A DNA stretch of 64,000 bases from Nocardioides szechwanensis (GCF_900103935.1 NZ_FNIC01000009.1:1-64000), one strand, 5' to 3'. Shown: positions 45,577 through 55,982, counted from the stretch's first letter. Made by a program: numbers and translations. Notes: a model not told the origin generated them from the letters alone.

Positions 45577-45885
45577 GTGTCCGCTGCCAGCCCCGTCGAG
45601 GTCGAGCCAGACACCGACAAGGACCTCGCTCACGACGAGATGACGGTCCTGGCCACCCCCTGGGTGACCATCGTCTGGAACGACCCTGTCAACCTCATGT
45701 CCTACGTCACCTACGTCTTCCAGAAGCACTTCGGGTACGACAAGTTGAAGGCCGAGAAGCTGATGATGGAGGTCCACGAGGACGGCCGTTCGGTCGTCAG
45801 CACGGGCAGCCGCGAGGAGATGGAGCGCGACGTCCAGGCGATGCACGAGTACGGCCTGTGGGCCACGCTCCAGAAGTCCGAGTAG
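45577..45885 (+). CDS. clpS: ATP-dependent Clp protease adaptor ClpS
   Basis: ClpS delivers N-degron substrates to ClpC/ClpA-ClpP. The 102 residues include WVTIVWNDPVNLMSYVTYVF (N-end pocket, Asn/Asp) and the KLMMEVHEDGRSVV helix that contacts the Clp N-domain. The order clpS, DUF2017, ..., mec, cysO, cysM matches M. tuberculosis Rv1331-Rv1336. Confidence 0.96.
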   Translation: MSAASPVEVEPDTDKDLAHDEMTVLATPWVTIVWNDPVNLMSYVTYVFQKHFGYDKLKAEKLMMEVHEDGRSVVSTGSREEMERDVQAMHEYGLWATLQKSE

Positions 45886-45889
45886 CGGC

Positions 45890-46474
45890 GTGGGAGCTTT
45901 CACCCGGCACCGCCGCAGCCAGCGGGTCATCGCCAACTTCACCGGCTTCGAGGCCGACCTGCTGCGCTCGCTGGCCTCCCAACTGGTCGAGCTGCTGCGC
46001 AACGAGTCGGCCGTGCCCCGCGAGGACCAGGACCCGTTCGAGGCGATGATGGACTTCTCCGGGCCTACCTCCGAGCCCGAGGACCCGGTGCTGGCCAGGC
46101 TGTTCCCGACCGCCTACCCTGGCGACGAGGAGGCCGCCTCGGAGTTCCGTCGGTTCACCGAGGGGGCACTGCGCGACGGCAAGGCCGCCGCGGCCTGCAC
46201 CGTCATCGACACCCTCGAGGAGGCCGGGCTGCCCGAGCAGCTCAGCGAGGACGGGCTGATGATCGACGTCGAGCTGGACGAGCCGACCGCCGAGACCTGG
46301 CTGCGCTCCTTCACCGACGTCCGCCTCGCGCTGGCCAGCCGGCTGGGCGTCGAGGAGGACGACGACGACTACTGGCTCAGCCTTCCCGACGACGACCCAC
46401 GGGCCCAGGCCCACGACATCTACGCCTGGGTGGGCTACCTCCAGGAGACGCTGGTCGATGCCCTGAGTCGGTGA
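45890..46474 (+). CDS. DUF2017 protein
   Basis: The 194-residue acidic helical protein has VIANFTGFEADLLRSLASQLVELL, LARLFPTAYP and DDPRAQAHDIYAWVGYLQETLVDAL motifs. DUF2017 is an actinobacterial family of unknown function, almost always downstream of clpS, and is the Rv1332 equivalent here. A role with Clp proteolysis is inferred from context only. Confidence 0.9.
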   Translation: MGAFTRHRRSQRVIANFTGFEADLLRSLASQLVELLRNESAVPREDQDPFEAMMDFSGPTSEPEDPVLARLFPTAYPGDEEAASEFRRFTEGALRDGKAAAACTVIDTLEEAGLPEQLSEDGLMIDVELDEPTAETWLRSFTDVRLALASRLGVEEDDDDYWLSLPDDDPRAQAHDIYAWVGYLQETLVDALSR

Positions 46475-46502
46475 CGACGGTGCGGATGAAAGACTCCGGA
46501 CC

Positions 46503-47021
46503 ATGCGTTTTCCACGACTGCTCATCGCTGCCCTGGCACTCGCCGCCGCTCTGACCGCCTGTAGCGGTGACGACAAGCCCGAGGGCGACGACCCGCCGGC
46601 CTCGACATCGCCGGCGACCGACGACCCCAACGCGCCTGGTGCCCAGGGGCCGTGCAAGGTCAAGATCGAGGTCGAAGGCGCCGCGACCGCCTCGTGGGAG
46701 GGCCGGGGGACGGTCCGGGTCGGCGACGCCGACGGCCCGGAGGCGATCTACCAGGCCGTCAACGGTGACAACCTGCTCATGGCCTACGCCGAGGGGCCCG
46801 ACTTCCCCACGTCGGTCACCGTGACCGTGGGCGACCGGACCTTCGCCAACAAGCCCGGGAGCGCCGAGGGCCTCGACATCCGGGGCGACCGCTCCGGCAT
46901 CGACCTGGACTTCACTGCCCTCGACGTCGAGGGTGCCGAGGCCGGCGTCACCGCCACCTTCGACTGCAGCAGCACTCCGGACAAGGACAAGAAGAAGAAG
47001 AACAAGAAGAACAAGGGCTGA
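46503..47021 (+). CDS. Lipoprotein with a lysine-rich C-terminal tail
   Basis: The 172-residue product has a lipobox (LTAC, near residues 17-20), an acidic and proline-rich spacer, a beta-rich domain with two cysteines (GPCKVKIEVEG, TFDCSS), and an extreme C-terminal DKDKKKKNKKNKG. The tail may bind anionic wall polymers. I do not recognise a family. AAGACT lies seven bases upstream of the ATG, a weak leaderless signal. Confidence 0.75.
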   Translation: MRFPRLLIAALALAAALTACSGDDKPEGDDPPASTSPATDDPNAPGAQGPCKVKIEVEGAATASWEGRGTVRVGDADGPEAIYQAVNGDNLLMAYAEGPDFPTSVTVTVGDRTFANKPGSAEGLDIRGDRSGIDLDFTALDVEGAEAGVTATFDCSSTPDKDKKKKNKKNKG

Positions 47022-47024
47022 GGC

Positions 47025-47492
47025 GTGCCGATCCCCCCGTTCGTCGTCGAGCTCCGCAAGCTCGTCGGCACCCGCGAGCTCTGGCTGCCGGCGGTGACCG
47101 CGATCGTCGTACGAGACGGGCACCTGCTGCTCACGCTGCGCGCCGACAACGGCCAGTGGGCGCCGGTGACCGGCATCGTCGACCCGGGGGAGGAGCCGGC
47201 GGTCGCGGCCCGGCGCGAGGCCCTCGAGGAGACCGGCGTCGAGGTCACGGTCGACCGGCTCGCCTCGGTCAGCGTCAGTCCGCAGATCACCCACACCAAC
47301 GGTGACCTCGGGGTCTACCTCGACCTGACCTTCGCGTGCACCTGGGTGGCCGGCGAGGCGCGGGTCGCCGACGACGAGAACACCGACGTGCGGTGGTGGC
47401 CCCTCGACGGCCTGCCGGAGATGAGCCCGTTCCTCCAGAAGCGGATCGAGGCCGGTCTGTCGGGCGAGACGGCGACCCGGTTCACGACCTGA
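47025..47492 (+). CDS. NUDIX hydrolase
   Basis: The 155-residue protein has the Nudix box GIVDPGEEPAVAARREALEETGVEV (given here as one recognisable region near residues 50-75, with key residues REALEE). It hydrolyses nucleoside diphosphate derivatives. It occupies the slot where M. tuberculosis has the Rv1333 peptidase. The GTG start lies three bases after the lipoprotein stop. Confidence 0.9.
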   Translation: MPIPPFVVELRKLVGTRELWLPAVTAIVVRDGHLLLTLRADNGQWAPVTGIVDPGEEPAVAARREALEETGVEVTVDRLASVSVSPQITHTNGDLGVYLDLTFACTWVAGEARVADDENTDVRWWPLDGLPEMSPFLQKRIEAGLSGETATRFTT

Positions 47493-47498
47493 CCCCAC

Positions 47499-47510
47499 TA
47501 CCCTGGGGTG
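47499..47510 (+). promoter_or_regulatory. Leaderless promoter -10 for the mec-cysO group
   Basis: TACCCT (47499-47504) ends six bases before GTG 47511. Confidence 0.45.
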
Positions 47511-47945
47511 GTGCTGACCATCGACCAGGCGACGTACGACGCCATCGTCGCGCACGCCAAGCGTGACCACCCCGACGAGGCGTGCGGCATCGTCGCCGGC
47601 CCGCAGGGCAGCGACCGCGCCGAGCGCCTGGTCGAGATGGTCAACGCCGCCGGCAGCCCGACCTTCTACGAGTTCGACTCCATGGATCTGCTCCAGCTCT
47701 ACAAGCAGATGGACGCGAACGACGAGGAGCCGGTGGTGATCTACCACTCACACACCGCCACCGGGGCCTACCCCAGCCGCACCGACATCGGCCTCGCGCA
47801 GGAGCCCCAGGCCCACTACGTGCTGGTCAGCACGCGCGAGCACGGGAATAACGACGGCCCGGTGGAGTTCAGGTCATACAGAATCGTCGACGGCGAGGTG
47901 ACCGAGGAAGAGGTCGCCGTCGTCGCGCAACTGAGCAGCAACTAG
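47511..47945 (+). CDS. mec: JAMM/M67 metallopeptidase, CysO-cysteine peptidase (Mec)
   Basis: Mec releases cysteine from the CysO-cysteine adduct. The 144-residue protein has the JAMM zinc motif HSHTATGAYPSRTD (HxH-x7-S-x2-D) and the supporting Glu in HPDEACG. It is followed by cysO and, after one inserted gene, cysM, as in M. tuberculosis Rv1334-1336. GTG 47511 is preferred over GTG 47508 because of TACCCT six bases upstream. Confidence 0.92.
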   Translation: MLTIDQATYDAIVAHAKRDHPDEACGIVAGPQGSDRAERLVEMVNAAGSPTFYEFDSMDLLQLYKQMDANDEEPVVIYHSHTATGAYPSRTDIGLAQEPQAHYVLVSTREHGNNDGPVEFRSYRIVDGEVTEEEVAVVAQLSSN

Positions 47946-47956
47946 GAGTCTCTGAC

Positions 47957-48229
47957 ATGGCCATCGAGGTCCGGATCCCGACCATCCTGCGCACCTACAC
48001 CGGCGGTGAGAAGGCCGTCAGCGGTGACGGCGCGAGCCTGAGCGCCCTGATCGACGACCTCGAGACCAACCACCCCGGGCTCAAGGAGCGTCTCCTCGAC
48101 AACGGCGATCTGCGCCGCTTCGTCAACGTCTACGTCAACGACGAGGACGTGCGCTTCATCGGTGGCCTCGACGCCGAGCTGAGCGACGGCGACGAGGTCG
48201 TCGTGCTGCCGGCCGTAGCCGGAGGCTGA
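47957..48229 (+). CDS. cysO: Sulfur carrier protein CysO (ThiS/MoaD-like)
   Basis: The 90-residue ubiquitin-like protein ends in AVAGG, the Gly-Gly tail that carries sulfur as a thiocarboxylate. IPTILRTYTGGEKAV and FVNVYVNDEDVRFIGG are typical CysO segments. It gives sulfide to CysM, and Mec frees the product cysteine. GGAG lies before the ATG. Confidence 0.94.
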   Translation: MAIEVRIPTILRTYTGGEKAVSGDGASLSALIDDLETNHPGLKERLLDNGDLRRFVNVYVNDEDVRFIGGLDAELSDGDEVVVLPAVAGG

Positions 48230-48234
48230 GCCCC

Positions 48235-49787
<1,553 letters not shown>

Positions 49788-49806
49788 GCCGGCCCTCGGC
49801 GGCTCG

Positions 49807-50541
49807 TCAGTACCTCAGCTGGATGCCGTAGACCGACACCGTCGAGCAGGTGTCCGCGGCGTCGCCGCCCACCCGCGCGAGCCCGAGCTGGATGAACATG
49901 CCGGGGTTGTCCAGGAACGGCCAGGACAGGGTCAGCGTGTGCACCGACCCGTCACCGGCCGGCACCGAGACGAGACCGCTGTAGCCGCTGCCGCTCCCGG
50001 GGAACTGCCAGCCTCCGTTGTGGATGTCCGACCCGGTGTCGGAGTCGGGGCCCTCCAGGCCGGAGGTCGCCACCGACCACGAGCAGGCGCCGGGGCTGTC
50101 CTCCCGGTAGACGACGTCGACCTCGAACGGGGCGTCCGGGACGTGGTCGGGCGGGACCACCACACCGAACCGCAGCTCGCCGGTGCCGGCCGCCGGAAGG
50201 GTGACGCCGTCGGCGCCGACGATCGCGGCGCCGCTGCTGCCGACGCCCTGCGGGGGGATCGTCATCGCCGAGGTCTGGGCATGGGTGAAGCCACCGAGCC
50301 TTGCTGCGTCGGGCGCCTTCGCGATGATGTTGTTGGGGAGCCGGCCTGCGGCGTTGGTGGCCACCAGCTTGCCCTTGCGCTTGGCGACGGGGGCGCCGGC
50401 CGACACGGCGTGCTTGCCGTCGACCTTGTGCGCGTTCTTGGCGTCGTAATTGGCCTTTGCGACGGCGCCGCCGGAGAAACCGACGAGCACAGTGAGCGCG
50501 AGCACGACCACGTGGGTGATTCGGGGAGTCATTCGGGTCAT
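49807..50541 (-). CDS. Secreted protein of unknown function with a VDGKHAV motif
   Basis: The 244-residue product has an N-terminal helix (THVVVLALTVLVGFSGGAVA) and then NAHKVDGKHAVSAGAPVAKRKGKLVATNAAGRLPN. This low-complexity N-x3-V-D-G-K-H-A-V pattern is seen in secreted actinobacterial proteins. The rest is a beta-rich domain with two cysteines and an SWSV/LEGPDSDTG region. No enzymatic motif is seen. ATG 50532 is an alternative start. Confidence 0.7.
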   Translation of the reverse strand: MTRMTPRITHVVVLALTVLVGFSGGAVAKANYDAKNAHKVDGKHAVSAGAPVAKRKGKLVATNAAGRLPNNIIAKAPDAARLGGFTHAQTSAMTIPPQGVGSSGAAIVGADGVTLPAAGTGELRFGVVVPPDHVPDAPFEVDVVYREDSPGACSWSVATSGLEGPDSDTGSDIHNGGWQFPGSGSGYSGLVSVPAGDGSVHTLTLSWPFLDNPGMFIQLGLARVGGDAADTCSTVSVYGIQLRY

Positions 50542-50591
50542 GGCTGATACTGCTCCCGCGCAGGGCGAAGTGTCGAGGGTGCTGGGCGGGA

Positions 50592-50603
50592 TACCGTCGA
50601 CCA
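50592..50603 (+). promoter_or_regulatory. Leaderless promoter -10 for the DUF3152 gene
   Basis: TACCGT (50592-50597) ends six bases before the ATG at 50604. Confidence 0.45.
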
Positions 50604-51710
50604 ATGTTCGCTCGTGCTCTCGCCCTCGCCCTGTGCGCCACCGCCTGGTTCGTGACCCCCGCCGCCGCACTCGGCGTCGCCGTCGACCCGGTCAGCACCC
50701 AGCCGCCCGTCGTCGAGGGCTCGGCCGTGGTCGGCGAGGTGCTGCGGTCGGGGCGCGGCGCCTGGGAGCCGTCCGAGGTCACCGTGACCTACCAGTGGCT
50801 GCGTGACGCTACGCCGATCCCGGGAGCGACCGGACGCGGCTACCGGATCGAGCCGGCCGACCTGCGCCACCGGCTCGCGGTCCGGGTCACGGCCACCAGC
50901 ACCGACGGTGGCACCGGCACCGCGACCTCGGAGCCGACCGACCGTGTCGTGCGCGGACGGCTGGACAACCGGCGTCCGCCCGGCGTGATCGGCACCAAGC
51001 GCTTCACGCACACCGTCGAGGCCTCGCTGGGCCGCTGGTCCCACGACCCGCAGCGGGCGTCGTACCAGTGGCTGCGCGGCAACCGCCCGATCCCCGGCGC
51101 CACCCACCGCCGCTACCACTACGCCCCCGAGGACGTCGGCCGCCGGGTCCGGGTCCGGGTGGTCGTGCGGGCCGCGGGCTACCACCCCGCCACCGCGACC
51201 TCGCCGCGTGCCGAGCAGGTGGCGCACCGGGTCGACGTACGACGCACCGTCACCTACCACGTCGAGACGCGCGGCAAGATCACCACGAGCGTGCGCGACT
51301 TCGCCCGCCTGGCCCAGGAGACCTACAGCGACCCGCGCGGGTGGCGGGCCAAGGGCGTGCAGTTCGTGCGCGTCGACCGAGGCGGCTCGTTCACGCTGGT
51401 GCTCGCCGAGGCGCCCCGGGTGCCCGTCTTCTCGTCGGGCTGCAGCAGCGACTGGAGCTGCCGGGTGGGCCGGTTCGTGATCATCAACCAGACCCGGTGG
51501 AAGCACGCGTCGCCCGCCTGGAACAGGGCCAACGGGGTGCTGCGCGACTACCGGCACATGGTGGTCAACCACGAGACCGGCCACTGGCTCGGCCGTGGGC
51601 ACGCGGGCTGCCCCGGCCCGGGCCGACTGGCGCCGGTGATGATGCAGCAGTCCAAGGGGCTCGGGGGCTGCCGGTTCAACCCGTGGCCGACTCTGGGCGA
51701 GCTGCGCTAG
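50604..51710 (+). CDS. Secreted DUF3152 metzincin-like metalloprotease with two Ig-like repeats
   Basis: The 368-residue protein has a signal peptide (about 1-22), then two tandem repeats that share YQWLR-x3-PIPGAT-x3-YR/HY (about 55-110 and 150-205). The C-terminal DUF3152 domain has HETGHWLGRGH at 323-333, a full HExxHxxGxxH metzincin site, followed by a VMM Met-turn candidate. The cysteines around CSSDWSC probably form disulfides. It is expected to act on surface or extracellular proteins. Confidence 0.88.
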   Translation: MFARALALALCATAWFVTPAAALGVAVDPVSTQPPVVEGSAVVGEVLRSGRGAWEPSEVTVTYQWLRDATPIPGATGRGYRIEPADLRHRLAVRVTATSTDGGTGTATSEPTDRVVRGRLDNRRPPGVIGTKRFTHTVEASLGRWSHDPQRASYQWLRGNRPIPGATHRRYHYAPEDVGRRVRVRVVVRAAGYHPATATSPRAEQVAHRVDVRRTVTYHVETRGKITTSVRDFARLAQETYSDPRGWRAKGVQFVRVDRGGSFTLVLAEAPRVPVFSSGCSSDWSCRVGRFVIINQTRWKHASPAWNRANGVLRDYRHMVVNHETGHWLGRGHAGCPGPGRLAPVMMQQSKGLGGCRFNPWPTLGELR

Positions 51711-51713
51711 CTC

Positions 51714-52547
51714 CTACATCGTCGGCGCGATGTCGGCCGCGGTCGTGCGCAGCAGGTCGCCGCGCTCCTCGTCACCGGGCTCGGTGCCACCGAGGTCGGC
51801 CATCAGCTTGCGCGCGGCCTCGAGCGTGCCCTTGAGGTACTTCCAGCTGAGCTCGGAGTCCTCGAGCTCCAGCGCGTAGATCGCGGCGGTCAGCCCCTGG
51901 ACGACGTTGTCGTTGATCTCGGAGGCCTGACGGCGGCGCTCGTGCGCCTCACCGAGACGTACGGCGGCGGCCTGGCGCTCCTCCTCGGCGTGCACCCGGT
52001 CGGTGATGTCGATGCACGTGCCGCGCATCCGGATCGGGCTGCCGGTGCCGTCGATGACGACCTGGCCGTTGGAGGAGAGGTAGCGGACCTCGCCGTCGGG
52101 GCGCACGATCCGCTCGACCATCTCGTAGGGCTCGCCGGTGGCGTACGAGTGCTGGTGGATGGCGGTGATCCGCTCGCGGTCGTCGGCGTGGATGTGACCC
52201 AGGAACCGCTCGTAGGTGGCGTTGAACGACTGCGGCTCGTGGCCGTAGATCCGGTAGAGCTGGTCGGACCAGCGGTTGGTGTCGGTCGGGATGTGCCAGT
52301 CGTAGTCGCCCATGTTGGCCAGCGCCTGGGCGTTGTCGACCCGCTGGGTGAGGCTGGCCAGCTCCTCCTCGGCCACCTTGCGCGCCCGGGCCTGCTCGAG
52401 CAGCACCGTGGCCAGCTCGGCGGCCACGACGTGCTCGCGCTCGACCGATGCCGCCAGCAGCAGCGTCAGCTCGTCGACGACGGACTGGACGGCGGATGTT
52501 TCGTCGGACGCGGCAGCCAGCGCGATGAGCTCCTGGAGTCGGACCAT
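51714..52547 (-). CDS. PAS-domain protein with a degenerate HisKA_3-like helix
   Basis: The 277-residue cytoplasmic protein has an N-terminal coiled coil (about 20-75), a PAS_3-type domain (about 78-185; MGDYDWHIPTDTN, VRPDGEVRYLSSNG) and a C-terminal helix ASEINDNVVQGLTAAIYAL. The helix copies the HisKA_3 dimerisation helix but has Asn212 where the phosphorylated His should be. No ATPase domain follows. It is probably a sensor or adaptor rather than a kinase. CACACT (minus, 52554-52559) lies six bases from the ATG. Confidence 0.85.
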   Translation of the reverse strand: MVRLQELIALAAASDETSAVQSVVDELTLLLAASVEREHVVAAELATVLLEQARARKVAEEELASLTQRVDNAQALANMGDYDWHIPTDTNRWSDQLYRIYGHEPQSFNATYERFLGHIHADDRERITAIHQHSYATGEPYEMVERIVRPDGEVRYLSSNGQVVIDGTGSPIRMRGTCIDITDRVHAEEERQAAAVRLGEAHERRRQASEINDNVVQGLTAAIYALELEDSELSWKYLKGTLEAARKLMADLGGTEPGDEERGDLLRTTAADIAPTM

Positions 52548-52595
52548 GCCGCCAGTGTGTCCCTAAGAGGGGTCTTGTGCGGCGACTCGCGAATA

Positions 52596-53618
52596 TCAGT
52601 CGGTCAAGACTCGGAGCTGTTGGGTGGCGTTGAAACGGCTGCCCGGCACCGGCCCCAGACCGAGCAGGTCGGTGACCAGGTTGGCGACGTCGCCGTTGCG
52701 CACCGGCTGCCGGCCGGCGAGGTCGGGCCGGGTGCGGCCGGGGTTCTCGTAGGAGGGGTTCATGGCGTAGAGGTCGCCGTGCTCGACGCCGGGTCCCCAG
52801 GCCATGAACGGCACGCGCATGTCTCCCAGCTCGTTGACCTGGTAGTGGCTCGGGCCGACCCCGCCGTGGTCGGCGGTCAGCACGATGACCAGGTCGCCGA
52901 GCTCGTCGTGGTTGTCGATCGCGGCCAGGAGCTTGCCGACGAGGGCGTCCACCCGGCGTACGGCGTCGAGGTAGGCCGGCGACATGAAGCCGTGGTCGTG
53001 CCCGGTGCGGTCGGCGACGCCCAGGTGCAGGAACGTGAACGCGCGGTGCTGCGTCAGCAGGTCGGCTCGCACCGCCTTGACCACGCGGAGGTCCTGCTCG
53101 TCGTGCAGGACGATCCGGTCGATGCCGGCGTCCCACGAGCGCTCGAAGATGCTGAACTTCGGCTTGGTGCCGAAGAAGGCGGTCGTGCCACCGTCGGCGT
53201 GGACCACGGTGTAGACCGACGCGACGCCGTGTCCGGCGGCCTTCTGGACCGTCGTGCCGGGGCGGTCGGTGTTCCAGGTGACGCCGTGGCCGCCCTTGGC
53301 GGCGTTGATCCGGCGCCCGGTGAGCATGCTGGTGTGGTTGGGCAGCGTCTTGGTGAGCTCGTACTGGCTGCGCGCGTTGAGCGTCGCCGCGCCCTCGTCG
53401 ACGAGCCGCCACAGGTGCGGGAGCGCGTCGCGACCCAGCTTGGTCATGGCCTGCGGGTTGAGTGCGTCGACCGAGATCGCGAGCACGCGGGGCGTGGTCT
53501 CGGCGCGGCCGGCAGGGTCCGGGGAGACCGGGGGGGCAGGTGGCGCGGCGGTGGCCGACGCGACCGTCAGCAGGGGGATCAGGCACAGCGTGGCCACGGC
53601 CCGGGAACGCAACGTCAT
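52596..53618 (-). CDS. Secreted alkaline-phosphatase-superfamily hydrolase (type I phosphodiesterase-like)
   Basis: The 340-residue protein has a signal peptide (about 1-24). ISVDALNPQAM provides the first metal Asp, TKTLPNHTSML the catalytic Thr, and DRTGHDHG and LTADHGGVG the remaining metal ligands. This is the nucleotide pyrophosphatase/phosphodiesterase pattern. It would cleave phosphodiesters or monoesters outside the cell. TAGGGT (minus, 53625-53630) lies six bases from the ATG. Confidence 0.88.
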   Translation of the reverse strand: MTLRSRAVATLCLIPLLTVASATAAPPAPPVSPDPAGRAETTPRVLAISVDALNPQAMTKLGRDALPHLWRLVDEGAATLNARSQYELTKTLPNHTSMLTGRRINAAKGGHGVTWNTDRPGTTVQKAAGHGVASVYTVVHADGGTTAFFGTKPKFSIFERSWDAGIDRIVLHDEQDLRVVKAVRADLLTQHRAFTFLHLGVADRTGHDHGFMSPAYLDAVRRVDALVGKLLAAIDNHDELGDLVIVLTADHGGVGPSHYQVNELGDMRVPFMAWGPGVEHGDLYAMNPSYENPGRTRPDLAGRQPVRNGDVANLVTDLLGLGPVPGSRFNATQQLRVLTD

Positions 53619-53718
53619 AGGACGACCCTACGGCGGGTCCGCTCGCCGCTCGGACGCCACGACGTGACCTCCGTCGCCACTCGTGCGGTTGAGGCTGGTG
53701 AGCACCTACGCTTCCCTC
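53619..53718. promoter_or_regulatory. Divergent leaderless promoters (phosphodiesterase / murI)
   Basis: TAGGGT on the minus strand (53625-53630) and TACGCT on the plus strand (53707-53712) each end six bases before the start codons at 53618 and 53719. Confidence 0.45.
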
Positions 53719-54543
53719 GTGCCGCCACTCACCGACGCCGAACTCCGGGACGCCCCCATCGGCATCTTCGACTCCGGGTTCGGTGGGCTCACCGTGGCGC
53801 GGTCGGTGATCGACCAGCTGCCGCACGAGTCGATCCGCTACGTCGGCGACACCGCCCGCCAGCCCTACGGCCCCAAGCCCATCAGCGAGGTGCGCGAGTA
53901 CGCACTGGAGTGCCTCGACCACCTCGTGGCCGAGGGCGTCAAGGCACTGGTCATCGCATGCAACTCCGCCAGCGCCGCGATGCTGCGCGACGCCCGCGAG
54001 CGCTACGACGTACCCGTCGTCGAGGTGATCTACCCCGCCACCCGCCGGGCCGTCGCCGCCACCCGCAGCGGCCGGATCGGCGTGATCTGCACCGCGGCCA
54101 CTGCCGAGTCGATGGCCTACGACGACGCGTTCGCGGCCGCTCCGCAGGTCGAGCTGACCACCCGGGCCTGTCCGCGCTTCGTCGACTTCGTCGAGGCCGG
54201 GATCACCGGCGGCGACGAGCTGCTCGCCGTCGCCCACGACTACCTCGACCCGCTCACCGAGGCCGGCGTCGACACCCTGATCCTCGGGTGCACGCACTAC
54301 CCGCTGCTGACCGGCGTCATCTCCTACGTGATGGGCGACGACGTCACCCTGGTCAGCAGCGCCGAGGAGTGCGCCAAGGACGTCTACAAGATGCTGGTCG
54401 GGACCGGCCTGATGCGCGAGACCGGCGACCCGGCCTACAGCTTCGTGACTACGGGCTCGCCCGACGAGTTCGAGACCATCGGACGGCGCTTCCTCGGCCC
54501 GGAGATGGTCTCGGCCAGCCAGTTCGCGGGCGGCCTGACATGA
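53719..54543 (+). CDS. murI: Glutamate racemase
   Basis: MurI makes D-glutamate for peptidoglycan. The 274-residue enzyme has [14 protein letters not shown], the catalytic cysteines C81 (ACNSAS) and C191 (GCTHYP), and [12 protein letters not shown] 53719 is chosen because TACGCT lies six bases upstream; GTG 53698 would add seven residues. The stop overlaps the next gene (ATGA). Confidence 0.94.
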   Translation: MPPLTDAELRDAPIGIFDSGFGGLTVARSVIDQLPHESIRYVGDTARQPYGPKPISEVREYALECLDHLVAEGVKALVIACNSASAAMLRDARERYDVPVVEVIYPATRRAVAATRSGRIGVICTAATAESMAYDDAFAAAPQVELTTRACPRFVDFVEAGITGGDELLAVAHDYLDPLTEAGVDTLILGCTHYPLLTGVISYVMGDDVTLVSSAEECAKDVYKMLVGTGLMRETGDPAYSFVTTGSPDEFETIGRRFLGPEMVSASQFAGGLT

Positions 54544-55298
54544 GGATGACGGTGATCGGCTGCTCGGGTTCCTACCCGGGCCCCGACTCCTGCGCGAGCT
54601 GCTACCTGCTCGAGTCCGAGTGGGAGGGGCGCACCTGGCGGGTCCTGGTCGAGCTCGGCAACGGGGCGCTGGGCCAGCTCCAGCGCTACGTCGACCCGCT
54701 GACGATCGACGCGGTGCTGTTCAGCCACCTCCACGCCGACCACTGCCTCGACCTGTGCGGCTACTACGTGATGCGCAAGTACCACCCCACGGGCCCGCAG
54801 CCGCCGATCCCGGTCTGGGGGCCGCCGGGCACCGCCGACCGGATGGCCCACGCCTACGACCTCCCGCTCGACCCGGGCATGAACGAGGAGTTCGACTTCC
54901 GCACCTACGCCGACGAGTCGTTCCGGGTCGGTCCCTTCGAGGTCACCCCCGTTCCGGTCGACCACCCCGTCGACGCCTTCGGCCTGCGGATCGCCGCCGA
55001 CGGGGCGACCATCGGCTACAGCGGCGACACCGGCCCGTGTGCGGGCCTCGACCGCGTCGCCGAGGACGTCGACCTGCTGCTCGCCGAGGCGTCGTTCCGC
55101 ACCGGTGACGACAACCCGCCCAACCTCCACCTGACCGGCACCGACTGCGGCGACGTGGCCGCCCGTTCCCGGTCGAAGCGGCTGGTGCTCACGCACATCC
55201 CGCCGTGGTTCGACAAGCAGGCCGCGCTCGCCGAGGCGACCACGGCGTACGACGGTCCGGTCGAGCTCGCCCAGCCGGGCGCCGTCTACGAGCTCTGA
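54540..55298 (+). CDS. Metallo-beta-lactamase-fold hydrolase, Rv1339-like (cyclic nucleotide phosphodiesterase type)
   Basis: The 252-residue protein has [10 protein letters not shown] (zinc ligands), [20 protein letters not shown] and THIPPW, the pattern of the Rv1339 group. That mycobacterial protein, also encoded downstream of murI, has been described as a cAMP phosphodiesterase. The same order (murI, this gene, then rph and rdgB) supports orthology. Activity here is inferred. Confidence 0.88.
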   Translation: MRMTVIGCSGSYPGPDSCASCYLLESEWEGRTWRVLVELGNGALGQLQRYVDPLTIDAVLFSHLHADHCLDLCGYYVMRKYHPTGPQPPIPVWGPPGTADRMAHAYDLPLDPGMNEEFDFRTYADESFRVGPFEVTPVPVDHPVDAFGLRIAADGATIGYSGDTGPCAGLDRVAEDVDLLLAEASFRTGDDNPPNLHLTGTDCGDVAARSRSKRLVLTHIPPWFDKQAALAEATTAYDGPVELAQPGAVYEL

Positions 55299-55301
55299 CG
55301 C

Positions 55302-55982
55302 TCACTCGCCCTCGAGCGCTCCCGCGTCGTGTACGCAGATCGCGATCTGGACGCGGTTGGTGGTGCCGAGCTTCTCGAAGAGCCGGGACACGTGCGCCTT
55401 GACCGTCGGCACCGACAGGTGGAGCGCGGAGGCGATCTCGGCGTTGCTGAGGCCCCGCCCGACCGCGAGCGCGACATCGTGCTCGCGCTCGGTGAGCAGC
55501 GCGAGCCGCTTCTGCGCCCCGGCGCTGCGGTCGTCGCCGGAGTCGGACCGCACCCGGTTGATCAGGGTGCGGGTGACCGAGGGCGACAGCATCGGCTCGC
55601 CGTCCGCGACCTTGCGGATCGCCTCCAGGATCAGCGCCGGCGGAGTGTCCTTGAGCAGGAACCCGTCGGCGCCGGCGGCGAGCGCCCCGACCACGTGCTC
55701 GTCGGCGTCGAACGTGGTCAGGACGATCACCCGTGGCGGGTCCGGGTCTGCGTGGAGGGCGCGGGTGGCGTCGAGCCCGTTGAGGTTCGGCATCCGGATG
55801 TCCATCAGCACGACGTCGGGGCGCAGCTCCCGGGCCAGCGCCACGCCCGCCCGCCCGTCGGCTGCCTCGCCGACGACCTCGACGTCCGACCGGCCGCCGA
55901 GCATCAGGCCGAGCGCCGAGCGCACCAGGGGGTCGTCGTCGACCACCAGGACGCGCACGACCGGGCTTGCATCCGGGCTCAT
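55302..55982 (-). CDS. LuxR-type (NarL/FixJ) response regulator
   Basis: The 226-residue regulator has an acidic cluster VVDDDPLVR, phospho-acceptor Asp61 in VVLMDIRMP, the FLLKD Lys, and a C-terminal LuxR HTH (LTEREHDVALAVGRGLSNAEIA, TVKAHVSRLFEKLG). Its ATG overlaps the kinase stop, so the two form one operon. The divergent ABC transporter is the likely target. Confidence 0.95.
   Translation of the reverse strand: MSPDASPVVRVLVVDDDPLVRSALGLMLGGRSDVEVVGEAADGRAGVALARELRPDVVLMDIRMPNLNGLDATRALHADPDPPRVIVLTTFDADEHVVGALAAGADGFLLKDTPPALILEAIRKVADGEPMLSPSVTRTLINRVRSDSGDDRSAGAQKRLALLTEREHDVALAVGRGLSNAEIASALHLSVPTVKAHVSRLFEKLGTTNRVQIAICVHDAGALEGE

Noticed and set aside
51942-55298. Very long open frames opposite or alongside real genes, for example 1118 codons here and 782 codons on the other strand
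   Set aside because: They run through several genes with clear family motifs and have Arg/Gly/Pro-rich composition typical of GC-rich shadow frames.
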